Source of the DNA: Ursus arctos
Taxonomy: Eukaryota > Chordata > Mammalia > Carnivora > Ursidae
DNA length: 64,000 bases
Assembly: GCF_023065955.2 (NCBI RefSeq)
Contig: NW_026622863.1
Location: 44,746,177-44,810,176 of the forward strand
Reading direction: 5' to 3'
Shown: positions 44,176 to 56,475 of the stretch, piece after piece
Layout: the number at the start of each line of letters is the position of its first letter
Position numbering within the stretch: the stretch's first letter is position 1
Translations under genes and position numbers: made by a program
Notes under the pieces: model-generated
Database searches by the model: none
What the model was told of the DNA's origin: nothing
The model's input: the letters and a program-made list of their open reading frames with translations, nothing else

Positions 44176-44363
44176 GGATGACTGGGTGGCACAGTCAGTT
44201 AAGTGTCTGCCTTGGCTCAGGTCATGATCTTGGGGTCCTGGGATGGAGCCCAACATTGGGCTTCCTGCACACTGGGGAGTCTGCTTCTCTCTTCCCTCTG
44301 CCCCCCCCCCCCACTCACACTCTCTCTCTCAAATAAATAATTAAAATCGTTAAAAAAAAAAGA
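44176..44363 (+). mobile_element. SINEC
   Basis: Head GGGATGACTGGGTGGCACAG, a C11 run, and tail CAAATAAATAATTAAAATCG. Confidence 0.88.
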
Positions 44364-44395
44364 AGAGGAACAAAAATAAGAAACAATGATTTCTT

Positions 44396-45911
44396 TTTTT
44401 TTTTAATGATTTTTTATTATATTATGTTAGTCACCATACAGTACATCCCCGGTTTCCGATGTAAGGCTCGATGATTCATTAGTTGTGTATAACACCCAGT
44501 GCACCATGCAATACGTGCCCTCCTTACTACCCATCACCGGTCTATCCCATTCCCCCACCCCCCTCCCCTCTGAGGCCCTCAGTTTGTTTCTCATAGTCCA
44601 TAGTCTCTCATGTTTCATTCCCCCTTCTGATTACCCCCCTTTCTTTATCCCATTCTTCCCCTACCAATCATCCTAGTTCTTATGTTCCATAGATGAGAGA
44701 AATCATATGATAGTTGTCTTTCTCTGCTTGACTTATTTCACTTAGCATTATCTCCTCCAGTGCCGTCCATGTTGTAGCAAATGTTGAGAACTCGTTCTTT
44801 CTGATAGCTGAGTAATATTCCATTGTATATATGGACCACAACTTCTTAATCCAGTCATCTGTTGAAGGGCATCTCGGCTCCTTCCACGATTTAGCTATTG
44901 TGGACATTGCTGCTATGAACATTGGGGTGCATATGGCCCTTCTCTTTACTACATCTGTATCTTTAGGGTAAACACCCAGTAGTGCAATGGCTGGATCATA
45001 GGGTAGCTCAATTTTTAACTTTTTAAGGGACCTCCACACTGTTTTCCAGAGTGGCTGTACCAACTTGCATTCCCACCAACAAGGTAGGAGGGATCCCCTT
45101 TCTCCACATCCTCTCCAACAATTGTTGTCTCTTGCCTTGTCTATTTTTGCCATTCTAACTGGCGTAAGGTGGTATCTCAGTGTGGTTTTGATTTGAATTT
45201 CCTTGATGGCTAATGATTTTGAACATTTTTTCATGTGTCTGTTAGCCATTTGTATGTCTTCATTGGAAAAGTGTCTGTTCATATCTTCTGCCCATTTTTT
45301 GATTTGTTTATTTGTTTCTCGTGTATTGAGTTTGAGAAGTTCTTTGTAGATCTTGGATACCAGTCCTTTATCTGTAGTGTCATTTGCAAATATATTCTCC
45401 CATTCCGTGGGCTGCCTCTTAGTTTTTCTGACTGTTTCCTTGGCTGTGCAGAAACTTTTAATCTTGATGAAGTCCCATAAATTCATTTTATCTTTTGTTT
45501 CTCTTGCCTTTGGGGATGTATCATGAAAAAGTTTGCTTTGGCCGATGTCGTAGAGGTTGCTGCCTATGTTCTCCTCTAGAATTTTGATGGATTCCTGTCT
45601 CACATCGAGGTCTTTCATCCATTTGGAGTTTATTTTTGTGTATGGTGTGAGATAGTGGTCAAGTTTCATTCTTTTGCATGTAGCTGTCCAATTTTCCCAG
45701 CACCATTTATTGAAGAGACTGTCTTTTTCCCACCGGATGTTTTTTCCTGCTTTATCAAATATTAGTTGCCCAAAGAGCCGAGGGTCCATTTCTGGGCTCT
45801 CTATTCTGTTCCATTGGTCTATGTGTCTGTTTTTGTGCCAGTACCATGCTGTCTTTGTGATCACAGCTTTGTAGTACAGCTCAAAATCCGGCATTGTGAT
45901 GCCCCCAGCTT
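44396..45911 (-). mobile_element. Young 5'-truncated L1
   Basis: An L1 3' part of about 1.5 kb flanked by a perfect 17-bp TSD, AGAAACAATGATTTCTT (44379-44395 and 45912-45928). It keeps poly(A) (poly(T) at 44394-44404), the 3'UTR (44405-44679) and an unbroken 404-codon C-terminal piece of ORF2 (45894-44680). The endonuclease and most of the reverse transcriptase are absent, so it cannot mobilise itself. Confidence 0.95.
44680..45894 (-). pseudogene. L1 ORF2 C-terminal fragment (open, truncated)
   Basis: 404 codons without a stop, beginning inside the reverse-transcriptase domain ([20 protein letters not shown]). It continues through the C-terminal region with the Cys-rich words [19 protein letters not shown] and ends ISLIYGT. 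The intact frame reflects a recent insertion, not selection. The initiating Met is incidental. Confidence 0.92.
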
Positions 45912-46284
45912 AGAAACAATGATTTCTTATCAGAAATTACACAGACCCTAAGAGAATTGAATTATATTTTTACAGAGCAGAAGGGGGGGGAACTGTCAAC
46001 ATAGAATTTTACACCCAAATAAAATCTCTCTCTCAAGGGAATTTAAAATATTTTTCAAAAAAATAAAAAGAAAGACTTTCTCTAATGAACAAAAACAGAG
46101 AATTTATCACCAACAGAACTTCACTGGAAGAAAAGTTAAAGGAAGTTCTTCAAGTGGAAGAAAAATGATACCAGATGGAAATCTAGATTTACACAAATAA
46201 ATAATGTGTGCTGCAATGGAAAATACATAGGTAAATGTAAAAGGGTTTTTTTTTTTTTCATTGTTGATTTCTTAAAATATTATT

Positions 46285-46472
46285 TTATTTTTTTTTAATT
46301 TTATTTATTTATTTGAGAGAGAGAGAGAGAGAGGGCACAAAGGGAGAGTGAGAGGGAGAAGCAGGCTCCCAGCTGAGGAGGGAGCCCGACTCAGGGCTCA
46401 ATGCCAGAGCCCTGGGATCATGACCTGAGCTGAAGGCAGACGCTTAACCAACTGAGCCACTCAGGTGTCCCT
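46285..46472 (-). mobile_element. SINEC
   Basis: TTTTTTTTTAATTTTATTTATTT at the left and GAGCCACTCAGGTGTCCC at the right. It is flanked by TTAAAATAT- and TAAAATAATATT-type sequence. Confidence 0.9.
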
Positions 46473-46904
46473 AAAATAATATTTTAAAAATAAAAATTAT
46501 AATACTATGTTATAAGGTTTATAACATAGGTAGAAATAAAATCTATGTCAATTGCATAAAGAATGAGTGGATGAGTGGAAATACATTGTTGTTACTATAT
46601 TACATGTGAAGTGGTCCAATATTACTTGATAGTAGACTGATAAATTGTCTACTGTAAATCCTATAGCAACAACAATACAATAAGATATACAGCTAATAAG
46701 CCAATAAGAAAGATAACAATACTAAAAACAAACAAACAAAAAACCCCTCAATTAACCCAAAAAGCAAAAAGGAGAAAAAATAAGCAACAGAGAGTGAAAT
46801 TAGAGAGAAGATATCAAAAAAGGTAGATTTAAACTCAATGATATGAATAATCACATTATTTATAAATGGTACAAATACTTCAACTAAAAGGCAGAGAATA
46901 GTAG

Positions 46905-47020
46905 CCTAGGCGCCTTGCTGGCTCAGTCAGAGAGGCATGCAACTCTTGATCTCAGGGTCACAAGTCTGAGACCCACACGGGGTACAGAGATTACTTAAAT
47001 AAATAAAATTGAAAAAATAA
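46905..47020 (+). mobile_element. Short old SINEC
   Basis: AGGCGCCTTGCTGGCTCAGTC, CTCTTGATCTCAGGGTCACAA, TACAGAGATTACTTAAATAA. AAAAGGCAG-type repeats lie on both flanks. Confidence 0.85.
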
Positions 47021-47538
47021 AAAGGCAGGACCCAACCATTAGCTTTACATAAGAAATTCATTCTAAAAATTCATATCAAGACTTATAGAACAATTCAACA
47101 GCCATATGCAAAAGAGAGAGAGAGAGAACCTGGACCCATACCTTACATCATACACAAATATTAACTCAAATTTGATTATAGAACTACATATAAAAGTTAA
47201 AACTATAATGCACCAGAAGAAAATATTTGTTTCCCTGAAGTAGGTGCAGAATTCTTAAATAGAACACAAAAAGTAAAACCATAAAAGAAAAAATTGGACT
47301 TCTTCAAAATTAAAAGCTTTTGATCTTCAAAATTTACAGTTAAGAACATAAAAAGGCAAACCATGGGCTAGAAGGAAATATTTATAGCACTATATCTAAC
47401 TTGGATCCAGAATATATAAACAACTCTTGAAATCTGTAAGAAGAATAAAAACAACTTCATTTCAAAACAAGCAAGATCAGTCACTTCCCAACGAAGATAT
47501 ATAAATGGTCAATGAGCACTTGAAAAAATGTTCAACAT

Positions 47539-47740
47539 GGGCCACCTGGGTGGCTCAGTTGATTGGGCATCTGCCTTCAGCTCAGGTCATGATCCCAGGG
47601 TCCTGGGATAGAGTCCTGCATTGGGCTCCCTGCTTAGCAGGGAGTCTGCTCCTCTCTCTGCCCCTCCCCTGCTCGTGCTCTCTCTCTCTCTCTCTTAAAA
47701 AATAAATAAATAAATAAATAAATAAATAAATATTTTAAAG
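47539..47740 (+). mobile_element. SINEC
   Basis: Head GGCCACCTGGGTGGCTCAGT and an (AAAT)n tail. TSD AATGTTCAACAT lies at 47527-47538 and 47741-47752, within L1 ORF2. Confidence 0.93.
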
Positions 47741-48535
47741 AATGTTCAACATCATCAGACATCAGGGAAACACAAAACCACAGTAAGATACCACTATACA
47801 AGCACTCAAATTGTTAAAATCAGAAAGACTAAAGATCAGGAAACACTGGACCTCTTCTGTTTTCCTGGCAGATGTGAAATGTTGATGCCCACTTTGGAGG
47901 ACAGTTCAGCACTTTCATACACTCAAAATATACTTACCATATGACTCCACAACTTCAGTTCTACATATTTATCCAAGAGAAATGAAAAATACGTCCACAC
48001 AAAGACTTATGCATGATGTTCATAGCAGCCAAAGTCAGAAACAACTCAGTGACTAGATAAGCAAATTATGGTATATTCGTAGAACTGTTCAGCAATGAAC
48101 AATGATATGATTGAATGGAATTCAAGAATGGACAACTCAAGAATGGAATGCTCAAGAATGGACAACTGATACAGTTACAAGAAATCTCAAAAAAACATTT
48201 TGCTGAACAAATCAGTCAGGTGCAAGAGACTACATATTGTATGATTCCATTTATATGAAATTCTAGAAAAGTCAAAACTAATCTAGAGTGATGGAAAGCA
48301 GGTCAGTGGTTGCCTAGTTGCCTGTAGCTGGGGAAGGAGGTGTAATTGACCACAAAGGAACATGACGGAACATTTTGGGATGGTGGAAATGTTTTCTATC
48401 TTGACCGTAGTGGTGGTTACACGGATGTACACATCTGGCAAAACTCATTGACCTTATAACAGTCAATGTGCTTATAATGGTGCATTTTCCTGTCTGTGGA
48501 TTACACTGCAATGAAGTTGAGTTAAACAGAAAAAC

Positions 48536-50363
48536 AGAAAAAGACTTTCATGTCCAGGTAGGATGGAGCTGTTTGGAGCAAACCAGTACTTCTGCTCAGA
48601 ACAGCTAGAAAAGCCAGATCAATTACTACAACCATATTTCAAGGGAATTGGAGGGCTGTGGAAGCAATGAAGATTATGGAGATAAAATCCCAGAGAAGGA
48701 AGAATCCTTCGGACAAATGTTGAGGATCCTCAGGTCTATCTGAGTCATTTGCAAACTCAGGGTATGGTCCAAAGATGGTGTATCTAGGCTGAGCCACAGA
48801 GAAACTTGCAGAGCTTTTGGAAGTTGTGGGAGGGTGGAAGGGGTCAACTGGAGAGTTGAGGAGCTTCAAAAAATTGATATCCTACTTATGACATTTGGTG
48901 AATTACAAAACTGGGCCAAGCAGGAGGCTAAATAACTAGATCCCAACCCCCAGAAAACAAGGGCTGAATTTCCCATGGTATCCAGGTACATAGGAGCAAA
49001 GTACCCTTGGGGGAAGGTCCTTGAGGATAGCTGGGGGGGGCGGGATCTGGAAGTTCTCTAGAGGGGTGGCAAATTGCCACTGGGCATCCATAATGACTTT
49101 CTCCCTTGGGTTATTAACCAATCTAGACTCAGAAACAGACTGAAAACTCAGAGTTTACCCTGGGGGGAAAAGTCTACCGCTAGAATTCACAAAGAAATTC
49201 AAGTGGCTTCCTTCTTGAGACGCATTATGTTCAGAAATTGGTCAGGATGGAATCCTGAATTTTCAAATATTTCAAAGTAGCTTACATAATCTCTTACCCC
49301 TTTCATCCTGATTCCTTATCCAGTTCGTAGTCTAGAAATGATTAATCCCTTTCTGGGATAGCAGTGTTGAATAACCGCGCTGCTTTCTGAAGGCACATGT
49401 ACCAGGAGAAAGGTGAGGGAGGTAGAGTCAGGCTATCACTCCATGGCTGCAAACTGAAACTAATCCAAAAAGGTGAACACAAGTCGAGAGAAATGAGACA
49501 TCCCCCATGAGAGCGGTCAAAAGTCCGATCTGTCAGGAGTGGGTGGAAGTGTTCACAGTTCTGGTGATGTCCTGGATCCTCCAACCCGCAACATTAGGAC
49601 AGGAATCACAAGTTAGGAGGGCAGCTGGTCTGCATTAGAAATGCAGAGCTGACTAGGAGCTCAATTTTAAATAGTCTGATCAGAGAATAAACCCTTTCCT
49701 GTGGGCACCTGTAAGTGACCCAGATGGTCCAGCCAGCCTGCACAACATTGTCACACAGGTCTGGCCCCTACCGAGGGATGCCCTACACCTGTGACAGGAC
49801 CAGAGTTTGAGTTCTCTTTATTGAGCCCTATACCTGCAGTTCATCACAGCTCAGATTAGGTTCTTACTTAGAGTCAGGACTGGGCAATTAGATCTGTTCA
49901 TCCAGGATCTTTAAAAAGCCAGCAAATTTTTTTTTTCAGCTGTAGGGCCAGACAGCCATGTTCTAAGCTCAAGGGACAAGTAAAGGCCCTTTTCATCTTT
50001 CCACACTTAGAGTCCGGATTGATCCACTCAAACTGTGTACCTCTGGCTAGAAAATCTCCAGCCTCTAAGGACTGTCAGATATAGGGGTTCAAGAGCTCAT
50101 CAGCACCTTACAACTGCAAGAGTATATCTCCAACTGGAGAATGCCTCTATTTTTATGCTGTCTCCTTTTTTCTGAGGCTCCGACAGACAAAAATCATAGT
50201 AAAAAAATCATCAGCTATGGAAATTGGTTCTGTTTCCAATACTCAGAAAATTTCATTCTAATCCACCCACCAGGGGCAAAAAGCTAGGAAATCGTGGCCT
50301 GCTAACACTTTTTCTTTGCAGCTTTTTCTATAAGAACGATCCCTCCAGCACTTAGGAAATTAA
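48536..50363. other. Unassigned 1.8 kb
   Basis: GC-moderate sequence with no gene domain. It may derive from an L1 5' region, but I could not match it with confidence. Open frames are at most 80 residues and unrelated to known families. Confidence 0.3.
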
Positions 50364-50379
50364 AAGCATTTAACATTTT

Positions 50380-50572
50380 TTAAAGATTGATTGATTGATT
50401 GGTTTGTCTGTGGAGGGGAGGGGCAGAGGGAGAAAGAATCCTAAGCAGACTCTGTGCTCAGGGCAAAGCCCCACGCAGGGCTCCATCTCATGACCCTGAG
50501 ATCAGGACCCTAGCCAAAATCAAGAGTCCAACACTTAGCTGACTTCACCACCCAGGCACTCCAAGTATTTAA
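50380..50572 (-). mobile_element. SINEC, old
   Basis: TTTAAAGATTGATTGATTGATT at the left and CCACCCAGGCACTCC at the right. TSD AAGCATTTAACATTTT/AAGTATTTAACATTTT lies at 50364-50379 and 50573-50588, with one mismatch. Confidence 0.9.
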
Positions 50573-50894
50573 CATTTTATATTTTTACCATACATCCATA
50601 TGCAAGAGTAACAAGATACAAAGCAGTTAAAATATACCCCCCCCCCCGCCTTCATCCCCATTGAAAATTTACTTAAACCTCTAGCAGTAAATTCAGCATT
50701 TACAAGGTTAATATACTTTCAGGGGGAAATCCTGGCTGGAATGCAAGTGGGGAAGGAGAGAGGGGATTTAGGGGTCCTTTCCCCTCCTCCTGGAGAAGAA
50801 AACAAAAACTAGAAGCATCCTCAGGCTGCGTTTTTCTCCCCCTCATTTTAAGCCAGTAATGCCGAAAGCAGCTGGATATCCTGGAGGTGATCGA

Positions 50895-51243
50895 CAGTTG
50901 ACCCTTGAAGAATGCAGGGGTTAGGGGCACTGACCCCCACCACCCCCCTGCAGTTGAAATTTGTGTATAACTATTGACTCCCCCCAAATTTAACTACTAA
51001 TAGCCTACTGTTGACTAGAAGCCTTACTGACAGCATAAAGTCCATTAACACATATTTTATATGTTTTATGTATTATATACTAAATTATATAATATATGCA
51101 ATAAAGTGAGAGAAAAGAAAGTGGTATTAAGAAAATCATAAGGAAGAAAAACTACATTTACAGCACTGTACTGTATTTATAGAAAAAATTTGCATGGAAG
51201 TGGACCCAAGCAGTTCAAACCCCCATTGTTCCAGGGTTAACTG
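50895..51243. mobile_element. Tigger-type non-autonomous DNA transposon
   Basis: Terminal inverted repeats are CAGTTGACCCTTGAAGAATG at the left and the reverse complement of CAGTTAACCCTGGAACAATG at the right. Internal words such as AATAGCCTACTGTTGACTAGAAG and ATACAGTACTGT-like sequence fit the pogo/Tigger-related family. It is 349 bp with no transposase. A TA follows the right end. Confidence 0.75.
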
Positions 51244-51534
51244 TATTATTTTCATATTCCATCACTAATTTCTACCTCTCCTAAGAGACTATAGCTCAGC
51301 ACTGTTTCATACCATGGATGCCTCCACAGTCACCCAGGAACCAAAGGTTCATTACACGTACCCCTTCATCTTCATTTCCTTTTCCCAAAACCACTCCTGC
51401 CAAATTTCAGTGAGTCAGGGGGTCCAGCAAATCCCAATTCTGACACCAGCTGTATCAGAGGTCCCTAAGATCACCACCGCCAGGTTCAGTGATTCACTGA
51501 GAGGACTCATACGATCCTGTTACTATTCTGTTCC

Positions 51535-51650
51535 TTGCCTGGGTGATGGTTACCTAGGTGTGCTCACTTTAGAAACTCATCAAGCTGTGCATTTATCAAG
51601 ACTGCATTCTTCTGTATGTTATGCTTCTATTAAAAAATTTATTTAAAAAA
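51535..51650 (+). mobile_element. L1M 3' end
   Basis: GGGTGATGGTTACCTAGGTG, ACTCATCAAGCTGTGCATTTATC and TCTGTATGTTATGCTTCTATTAA match an L1M 3' terminus. Confidence 0.65.
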
Positions 51651-51811
51651 CAGAAAAGCTTAACATTTCACTCCTTTTTACTTAGCTATATATTTTTTTC
51701 ATCATGCAACATTTTCTGATATATTGGTCATAAGTCTTTATTTTTATGAGAACACTAATTTACTGTACCTATTTATAAGTAAATATGAAGACTCTACATA
51801 GTTTATTTTTT

Positions 51812-51991
51812 AAAAATTAATTTCTTTGAGAGTGTGGGGGGAGGGGCAAAGGAAGAGGGAGAGAAAATCTCGAGCTCACTCCCTACCTTAGCACAGAACC
51901 CAGTGTGGAGTTCCATCTCAAAACCCTGAGATCACGACCTGAGCTGAAACCAAGAGTCAGATTCTTAACCGGCTGAGCCACCCAGATGCCC
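51812..51991 (-). mobile_element. SINEC, old
   Basis: TTTTTAAAAATTAATTTCTTTGAG at the left and GAGCCACCCAGATGCCCC at the right. Confidence 0.88.
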
Positions 51992-52440
51992 CCATAGCTT
52001 CTAATATCAGACCTAACTCCACCTCAGAGACTTGTGGTAACCTGTGACAAGTGTAAATAAGAGGCATAATTCTAGGTCCTCTTCTTTATATCTTATGCTG
52101 GGATTTTTCTACCACCATGTGCTTCGATATCTCTATACACACCTGCCACACACACACACCCCCACACACATTTTGTCCTTGTTTTATGTGCCACATATAT
52201 CCATCTCTTGATGTTGATATCTTCACAACTCTACCTAGTGGTTATATCTCAAGTTTGGCTTGTCTTTAACTCATTCTTTTATCTATCTAAACTTTATGTA
52301 CCACAATTTATCCAACCACTCCCTAGTGGGAATTATGATTGATGTAAGTTTCCTCCTTTTACCAACTCCAATATAAGGAAAACCTCACATGTACATCATT
52401 ATGTAGTGATACTTTTATTTCCATAGAGTAGACTTGAAGA
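51992..52440. other. Unassigned intergenic sequence with (CA)n
   Basis: No gene. A short CA/C-rich stretch lies at 52137-52170. Confidence 0.3.
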
Positions 52441-52466
52441 ATATTTCCGGATTGAAGTGTATGAGT

Positions 52467-52682
52467 ATTTTTAAATTTTTATTTATTTATTTATTTATCT
52501 ATTTATTTATTTGAGAGAGAGAGCACGAGTGGGGGGAGGCGGAAAGGAAGAGAGACGATCCCAAGCCGACTCCACACGGAGCATGGTGCCCAATGGGGGG
52601 CTTGATCTTATGACCCTGAGATCATGACCTGAGCCAAAATCAAGAGCTGGACGCTCAACCGACTGTGCCACCCCTGGGCCTC
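52467..52682 (-). mobile_element. SINEC, 3' unit of a stacked pair
   Basis: TTATTTATTTATCTATTTATTTATTTGAG at the left, GACTGTGCCACCCCTGGGCCTC at the right. Confidence 0.88.
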
Positions 52683-52691
52683 GGCATATTT

Positions 52692-52797
52692 CTCTTTAAG
52701 ATTTTATTTTTAAGTAATCTCTACACCCAACATGAGTTTTGAACTCACGAACCCAAGATCAAAAGTCACATGCTTTGACTGAGCCAGCCAGGTGCCC
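52692..52797 (-). mobile_element. Short old SINEC, 5' unit of a stacked pair
   Basis: TAAGATTTTATTTTTAAGTAATC at the left and TGAGCCAGCCAGGTGCCCC at the right. GTATGAGTATTTTT/GTATGTGTATTTTT flank the pair of SINEs. Confidence 0.85.
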
Positions 52798-53215
52798 CGG
52801 GTATGTGTATTTTTTATTTCAATATATAATGCCAGATTGATTTCCAAAATTTCTGTAACGGATCACATTGCCACCAGCAAGATGTAAAAGGATCTTTTCC
52901 CCAGCATTCCCATCAGCATTCGCTTTGTCATTTTTGCTTTTGCTAGTGAGTGGTCATACAATGATGTCTCATTGTTGCTTTAAGTTCCATTTCCCTGGAT
53001 ACTAAAGGCAAAACATCTTTTCATGTTTATTGGCTTCTTGGATTTTCAATTCTTTAATTTGTCTGTTTATATCCTTTGCCTAATCTTCTATTTGATTATC
53101 ATTCTTTTATTTGCCTCACTATCTTTCATCTGCCTTGTGTGCTATAATTTTGCCCATTGCCTTGTTTATGACATCATTTGCCATATGATTTTTTAAATTT
53201 ATTTTTATTTTTTTA

Positions 53216-53416
53216 TTTTTTTTAAAAGATTTTATTTATTCATTTGACAGAGAGAGAGAGACAGCCAGCGAGAGAGGGAACACAAGCAGGGGAAGTGGGA
53301 GAGGAAGAAGCAGGCTCCCAGCGGAGGAGCCTGACGTGGGGCTCAATCCCAGAATGCCAGGATCACGCCCTGGGCCGAAGGCAGACGCTTAACGACTGAG
53401 CCACCCAGGCGCCCCT
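53216..53416 (-). mobile_element. SINEC, young, in the tail of an older SINEC
   Basis: TTTAAAAGATTTTATTTATTC at the left and GAGCCACCCAGGCGCCCC at the right, young subtype body. Confidence 0.92.
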
Positions 53417-53594
53417 GTTTTTTTCTTTTTTTTAGAGAGAGAGAGAAAGAGAGAGCAAGAGCAAGTTGAAGGGAGGGGCTGAGGGAGAGATGCCTAGCAT
53501 GGAGCCTGAGGCGGAGCTGGATCTCACAACCCCAAGATCATGACCAGAGCCAAAATCAAGAGCCAGACACCTAATTGAACCACCTAGGCTCCCC
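53417..53594 (-). mobile_element. Older SINEC, 5' unit of a stacked pair
   Basis: GAGAGAGAGAGAAAGAGAGAGC body and end GAACCACCTAGGCTCCCC. TGCCATATGATTTTT (53179-53193) and TGCCACATGATTTTT (53595-53609) enclose both SINEs. Confidence 0.88.
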
Positions 53595-53710
53595 TGCCAC
53601 ATGATTTTTATATTGCTAAACATATTAATATTTTATTACATGGACTTGAGATTCCTTATCTTCATTAAAGGATCCTGCCCATTACCAAATTGTACATAAA
53701 GTCTGTTCGA

Positions 53711-53912
53711 GGGGCTCCTGGGTGGCACAGCGGTTAAGCGTCTGCCTTCAGCTCAGGGCGTGATCCCGGCATTACGGGATCGAGCCCCACATCAGGCTCC
53801 TCCGCTATGAGCCTGCTTCTTCCTCTCCCACTCCCCCTGCTTGTGTTCCCTCTCTCGCTGGCTGTCTCTATCTCTGTCAAATAAATAAATAAAATCTTTA
53901 AAAAAAAAATAA
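53711..53912 (+). mobile_element. SINEC, young
   Basis: Head GGGGCTCCTGGGTGGCACAG. The perfect 15-bp TSD ATAAAGTCTGTTCGA lies at 53696-53710 and 53913-53927. Confidence 0.95.
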
Positions 53913-54260
53913 ATAAAGTCTGTTCGATTTTCTTCTAAGATTTTTGTAGATTTTTTATCCTTAAGTATTTTATCCATTTGGAATTTGTTTTCTTTTTGGC
54001 ATGATAGGGGGATCATACTTCATTTTCTTCCAGTTATGCCAACACCAGTTTTTAAATAAACCATTCTCCTCCTGCCAAACTCAAATACTACCTTTACATG
54101 TAATAAAAATCACATCTTTTCTGGGCTCTATTTCTAATGCCCCGTGTTTGGCTTTCCATTTGTTCAGACCTTGTTTTATCTCCTCTGAAATGATTTCATA
54201 GAGTTAATTTCATTTAGGTTCTATAGCTTCCTTGTTTAACATATTGAATTTAAAGTATTT

Positions 54261-54820
54261 TGCTGGCCATCATTTTTTACTATGGTTTATTTCATAATCA
54301 TATCTTATTTTGTATTCTTTTAACATGGGCTCACCAGGCACACAGAACATAGAAATACTCTTCACAAAAAAGTATGCTCTCATCATTTATACTACTCAGG
54401 ATAGCCTCAGGTATGCTGCAGTAACAGAAGGCCCCCCAAATCATGATGCTTTAACATAATACAAGTACATTTATTGCTCATACTACATGTCCAGTATGGA
54501 TCAACAGAAAGGCTATACTCATTCCAGTCATTAAAGGAGCTGGTCTGATAGAGATTAAGCTCAAAATGTGTTTCCATGATCACTACAGCAATGGGAAAGA
54601 GAAGGAACAAATTAAATGTCACTTCTCATATTTCATCTACTAATGCATGTTGTATGGCTATGCTTAACAGAGTGCAAAGGAGGAGAAACCAGTTACAAAC
54701 AGTCCAGGTGACTACCACAGTGTTTTTTCTGGAAGCATGCAATGCTCTCAACCTACTTTCATCACATTGGATAGGAACAAGGTGCACAGGAGTATTTCTA
54801 TGTCATAAGAAAAATTATGT
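54261..54820. other. Unassigned, possibly an old repeat
   Basis: ATCATGATGCTTTAACATAATAC and ACATTTATTGCTCATACTACATG recall a widespread mammalian repeat that I cannot name securely. No gene. Confidence 0.3.
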
Positions 54821-56273
54821 GGCATCAGCATGAATGGTGGAGTAAGGACCACCAAAATTTTTTTCTCCTCCATAACATGAATGAGAAAACTTGCCAAAAA
54901 AGAGTCCAGAATATAATTTTTTCAGGATTCTGGAAATTAATCAGGGCTTGCAGCAATGTGAGGCGCATTCATTCAAGAAAAATGGCAGAACCTCAATAAG
55001 AACAGTGAGATTTGAGACATTTTAATTTACCCTTGTCCAGTTCTCCTGCCCTCCAGCCCCACAGTAGCCTTGAAAGATAACAGCCCTCATTCAAGATGAA
55101 AATCAGCAGCCTTGCAGTCACCAGATGGAGTACAACAGGGCGGAGCTCTCTCAAAGCCACATTCACAAAGAGTTGTCATTATTTGACCTGTGGATCTTTG
55201 GAAGACCCCATTTGCAAGTCTGTCTGTATTTGACCTTAGAGCTTTTCCCAGTATAAAAAGCCTTCTCACAGATGGTAGCATCTGTCAGAAAAGGTACAGG
55301 CAGTTGTTCAACCCCATGGCTGCCTGAAGTGGGGGATAACAGTACAGACAAACAATATACTAACCAAAAGGCTTAAAAGAATGAGCTGGAGAATGAGATG
55401 TCTATAAGGGCTTTGAAAATCTATGATATAGGCTGAGAATCTAGAAAGCTGTACACATGCATAGGGCTATGAATATGCCCAAGGTTGTGTGCATGCCAGG
55501 GAAAGACCTGAGAAAGTCCATGTTTGCACACTGTGCTGACCTTGAGGCTCTGCACAAGCAGAAAGTGAGGGCAAAGGCAGAGTTTTAAACTGCCAGGCTA
55601 AGTGTTGAAAGCATGTCTCAACGTACACACAGGTCCCTCAGCAAAAACTGGGAAACTGTCTCCAGGTATCTCAAGAAATCTCTGTCCAATCACTAACTGA
55701 TCCATAAGATAACTGAGCAGAGATTTCAGTATCCACACACAAGAAAGAATTTGCAGAATTAGTTTGGAAAAGTTAGAAAATCACTAAAATAATCACTAGA
55801 ACAAACAGCAACAAAAACAAACCTTGGGAAGAGGGGAGCATATGATTTCCAGAGTTGCCCATTATAAAAGCCAAAATGTCCAGTTTCCAACAAAAAAAAA
55901 ATATTATGAAACATGCAAAGAAATAAGAAAGTATGGCCTGAGGCAAATGCTAGGAAAATATTAAAAAATACATATGAAAAGAAACAAGGAAATTAAAACC
56001 ACATGATCATCTCAATAGATACAGAAAAAGATTTTTTTAAAAACCACAATAATATCATACTTGACAGTAAAAGACTAAAAAGCTCTCTCACTAAGATCAG
56101 GACAAGGACCAAAATAAAAATATTTTATCTCACCACTTCTAGTCAACACTGTAGTGGAGGTTCAAGCAAGTGAAATTAGGTAATAAAGAGAAATAAAAGG
56201 CATCAGATTGAAAAGAAAGAAGTAAAACTTTCTATTTGCAGATAACATGATCTTATATATGGAAAATCTTAAG

Positions 56274-56475
56274 AGGGGTGCCTGGGTGGCTCAGTCGTTA
56301 AATGTCTGCCTTTGGCTAAGGGTATGATCCCAGTGTTCTGGGATTGAGCCCCACATTAGGCTCCTCCTCTGGGAGCCTGCTTCTTCCTCTCCCACCCCCA
56401 CCCCCACTTGTATTCCTCTCTCGCTGGCTGTCTCTCTCTCTGTCAAATAAATAAATAAAATATTTTTTTAAAAAA
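56274..56475 (+). mobile_element. SINEC
   Basis: Head AGGGGTGCCTGGGTGGCTCA. TSD GGAAAATCTTAAG lies at 56261-56273 and 56476-56488. Confidence 0.93.

Larger units (their letters stand above)
43430..48535 (+). mobile_element. Old L1M body with later insertions
   Basis: ORF1-region words run from about 43.43 to 44.17 kb and 45.93 to 46.20 kb (ACCAACAGAACTTCACTGGAAGA, AAAGGAAGTTCTTCAAGTGG). ORF2 remnants follow at 47.1-48.2 kb, and an L1M 3' end at 48.28-48.53 kb (GGTCAGTGGTTGCCTAGTTG, GTGGTGGTTACACGGATG). Five SINEs and the young L1 at 44396-45911 are inserted in it. It has no coding capacity. Confidence 0.7.
52440..54260 (-). mobile_element. Old L1 ORF2, antisense, with five SINE insertions
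   Basis: GATTGATTTCCAAAATTTCTG, CCCATCAGCATTCGCTTTGTC, ATCCATTTGGAATTTGTTTTC and GTTATGCCAACACCAGTTTTTAAA are reversed L1 ORF2 words in order. It carries many disabling changes. Confidence 0.75.
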
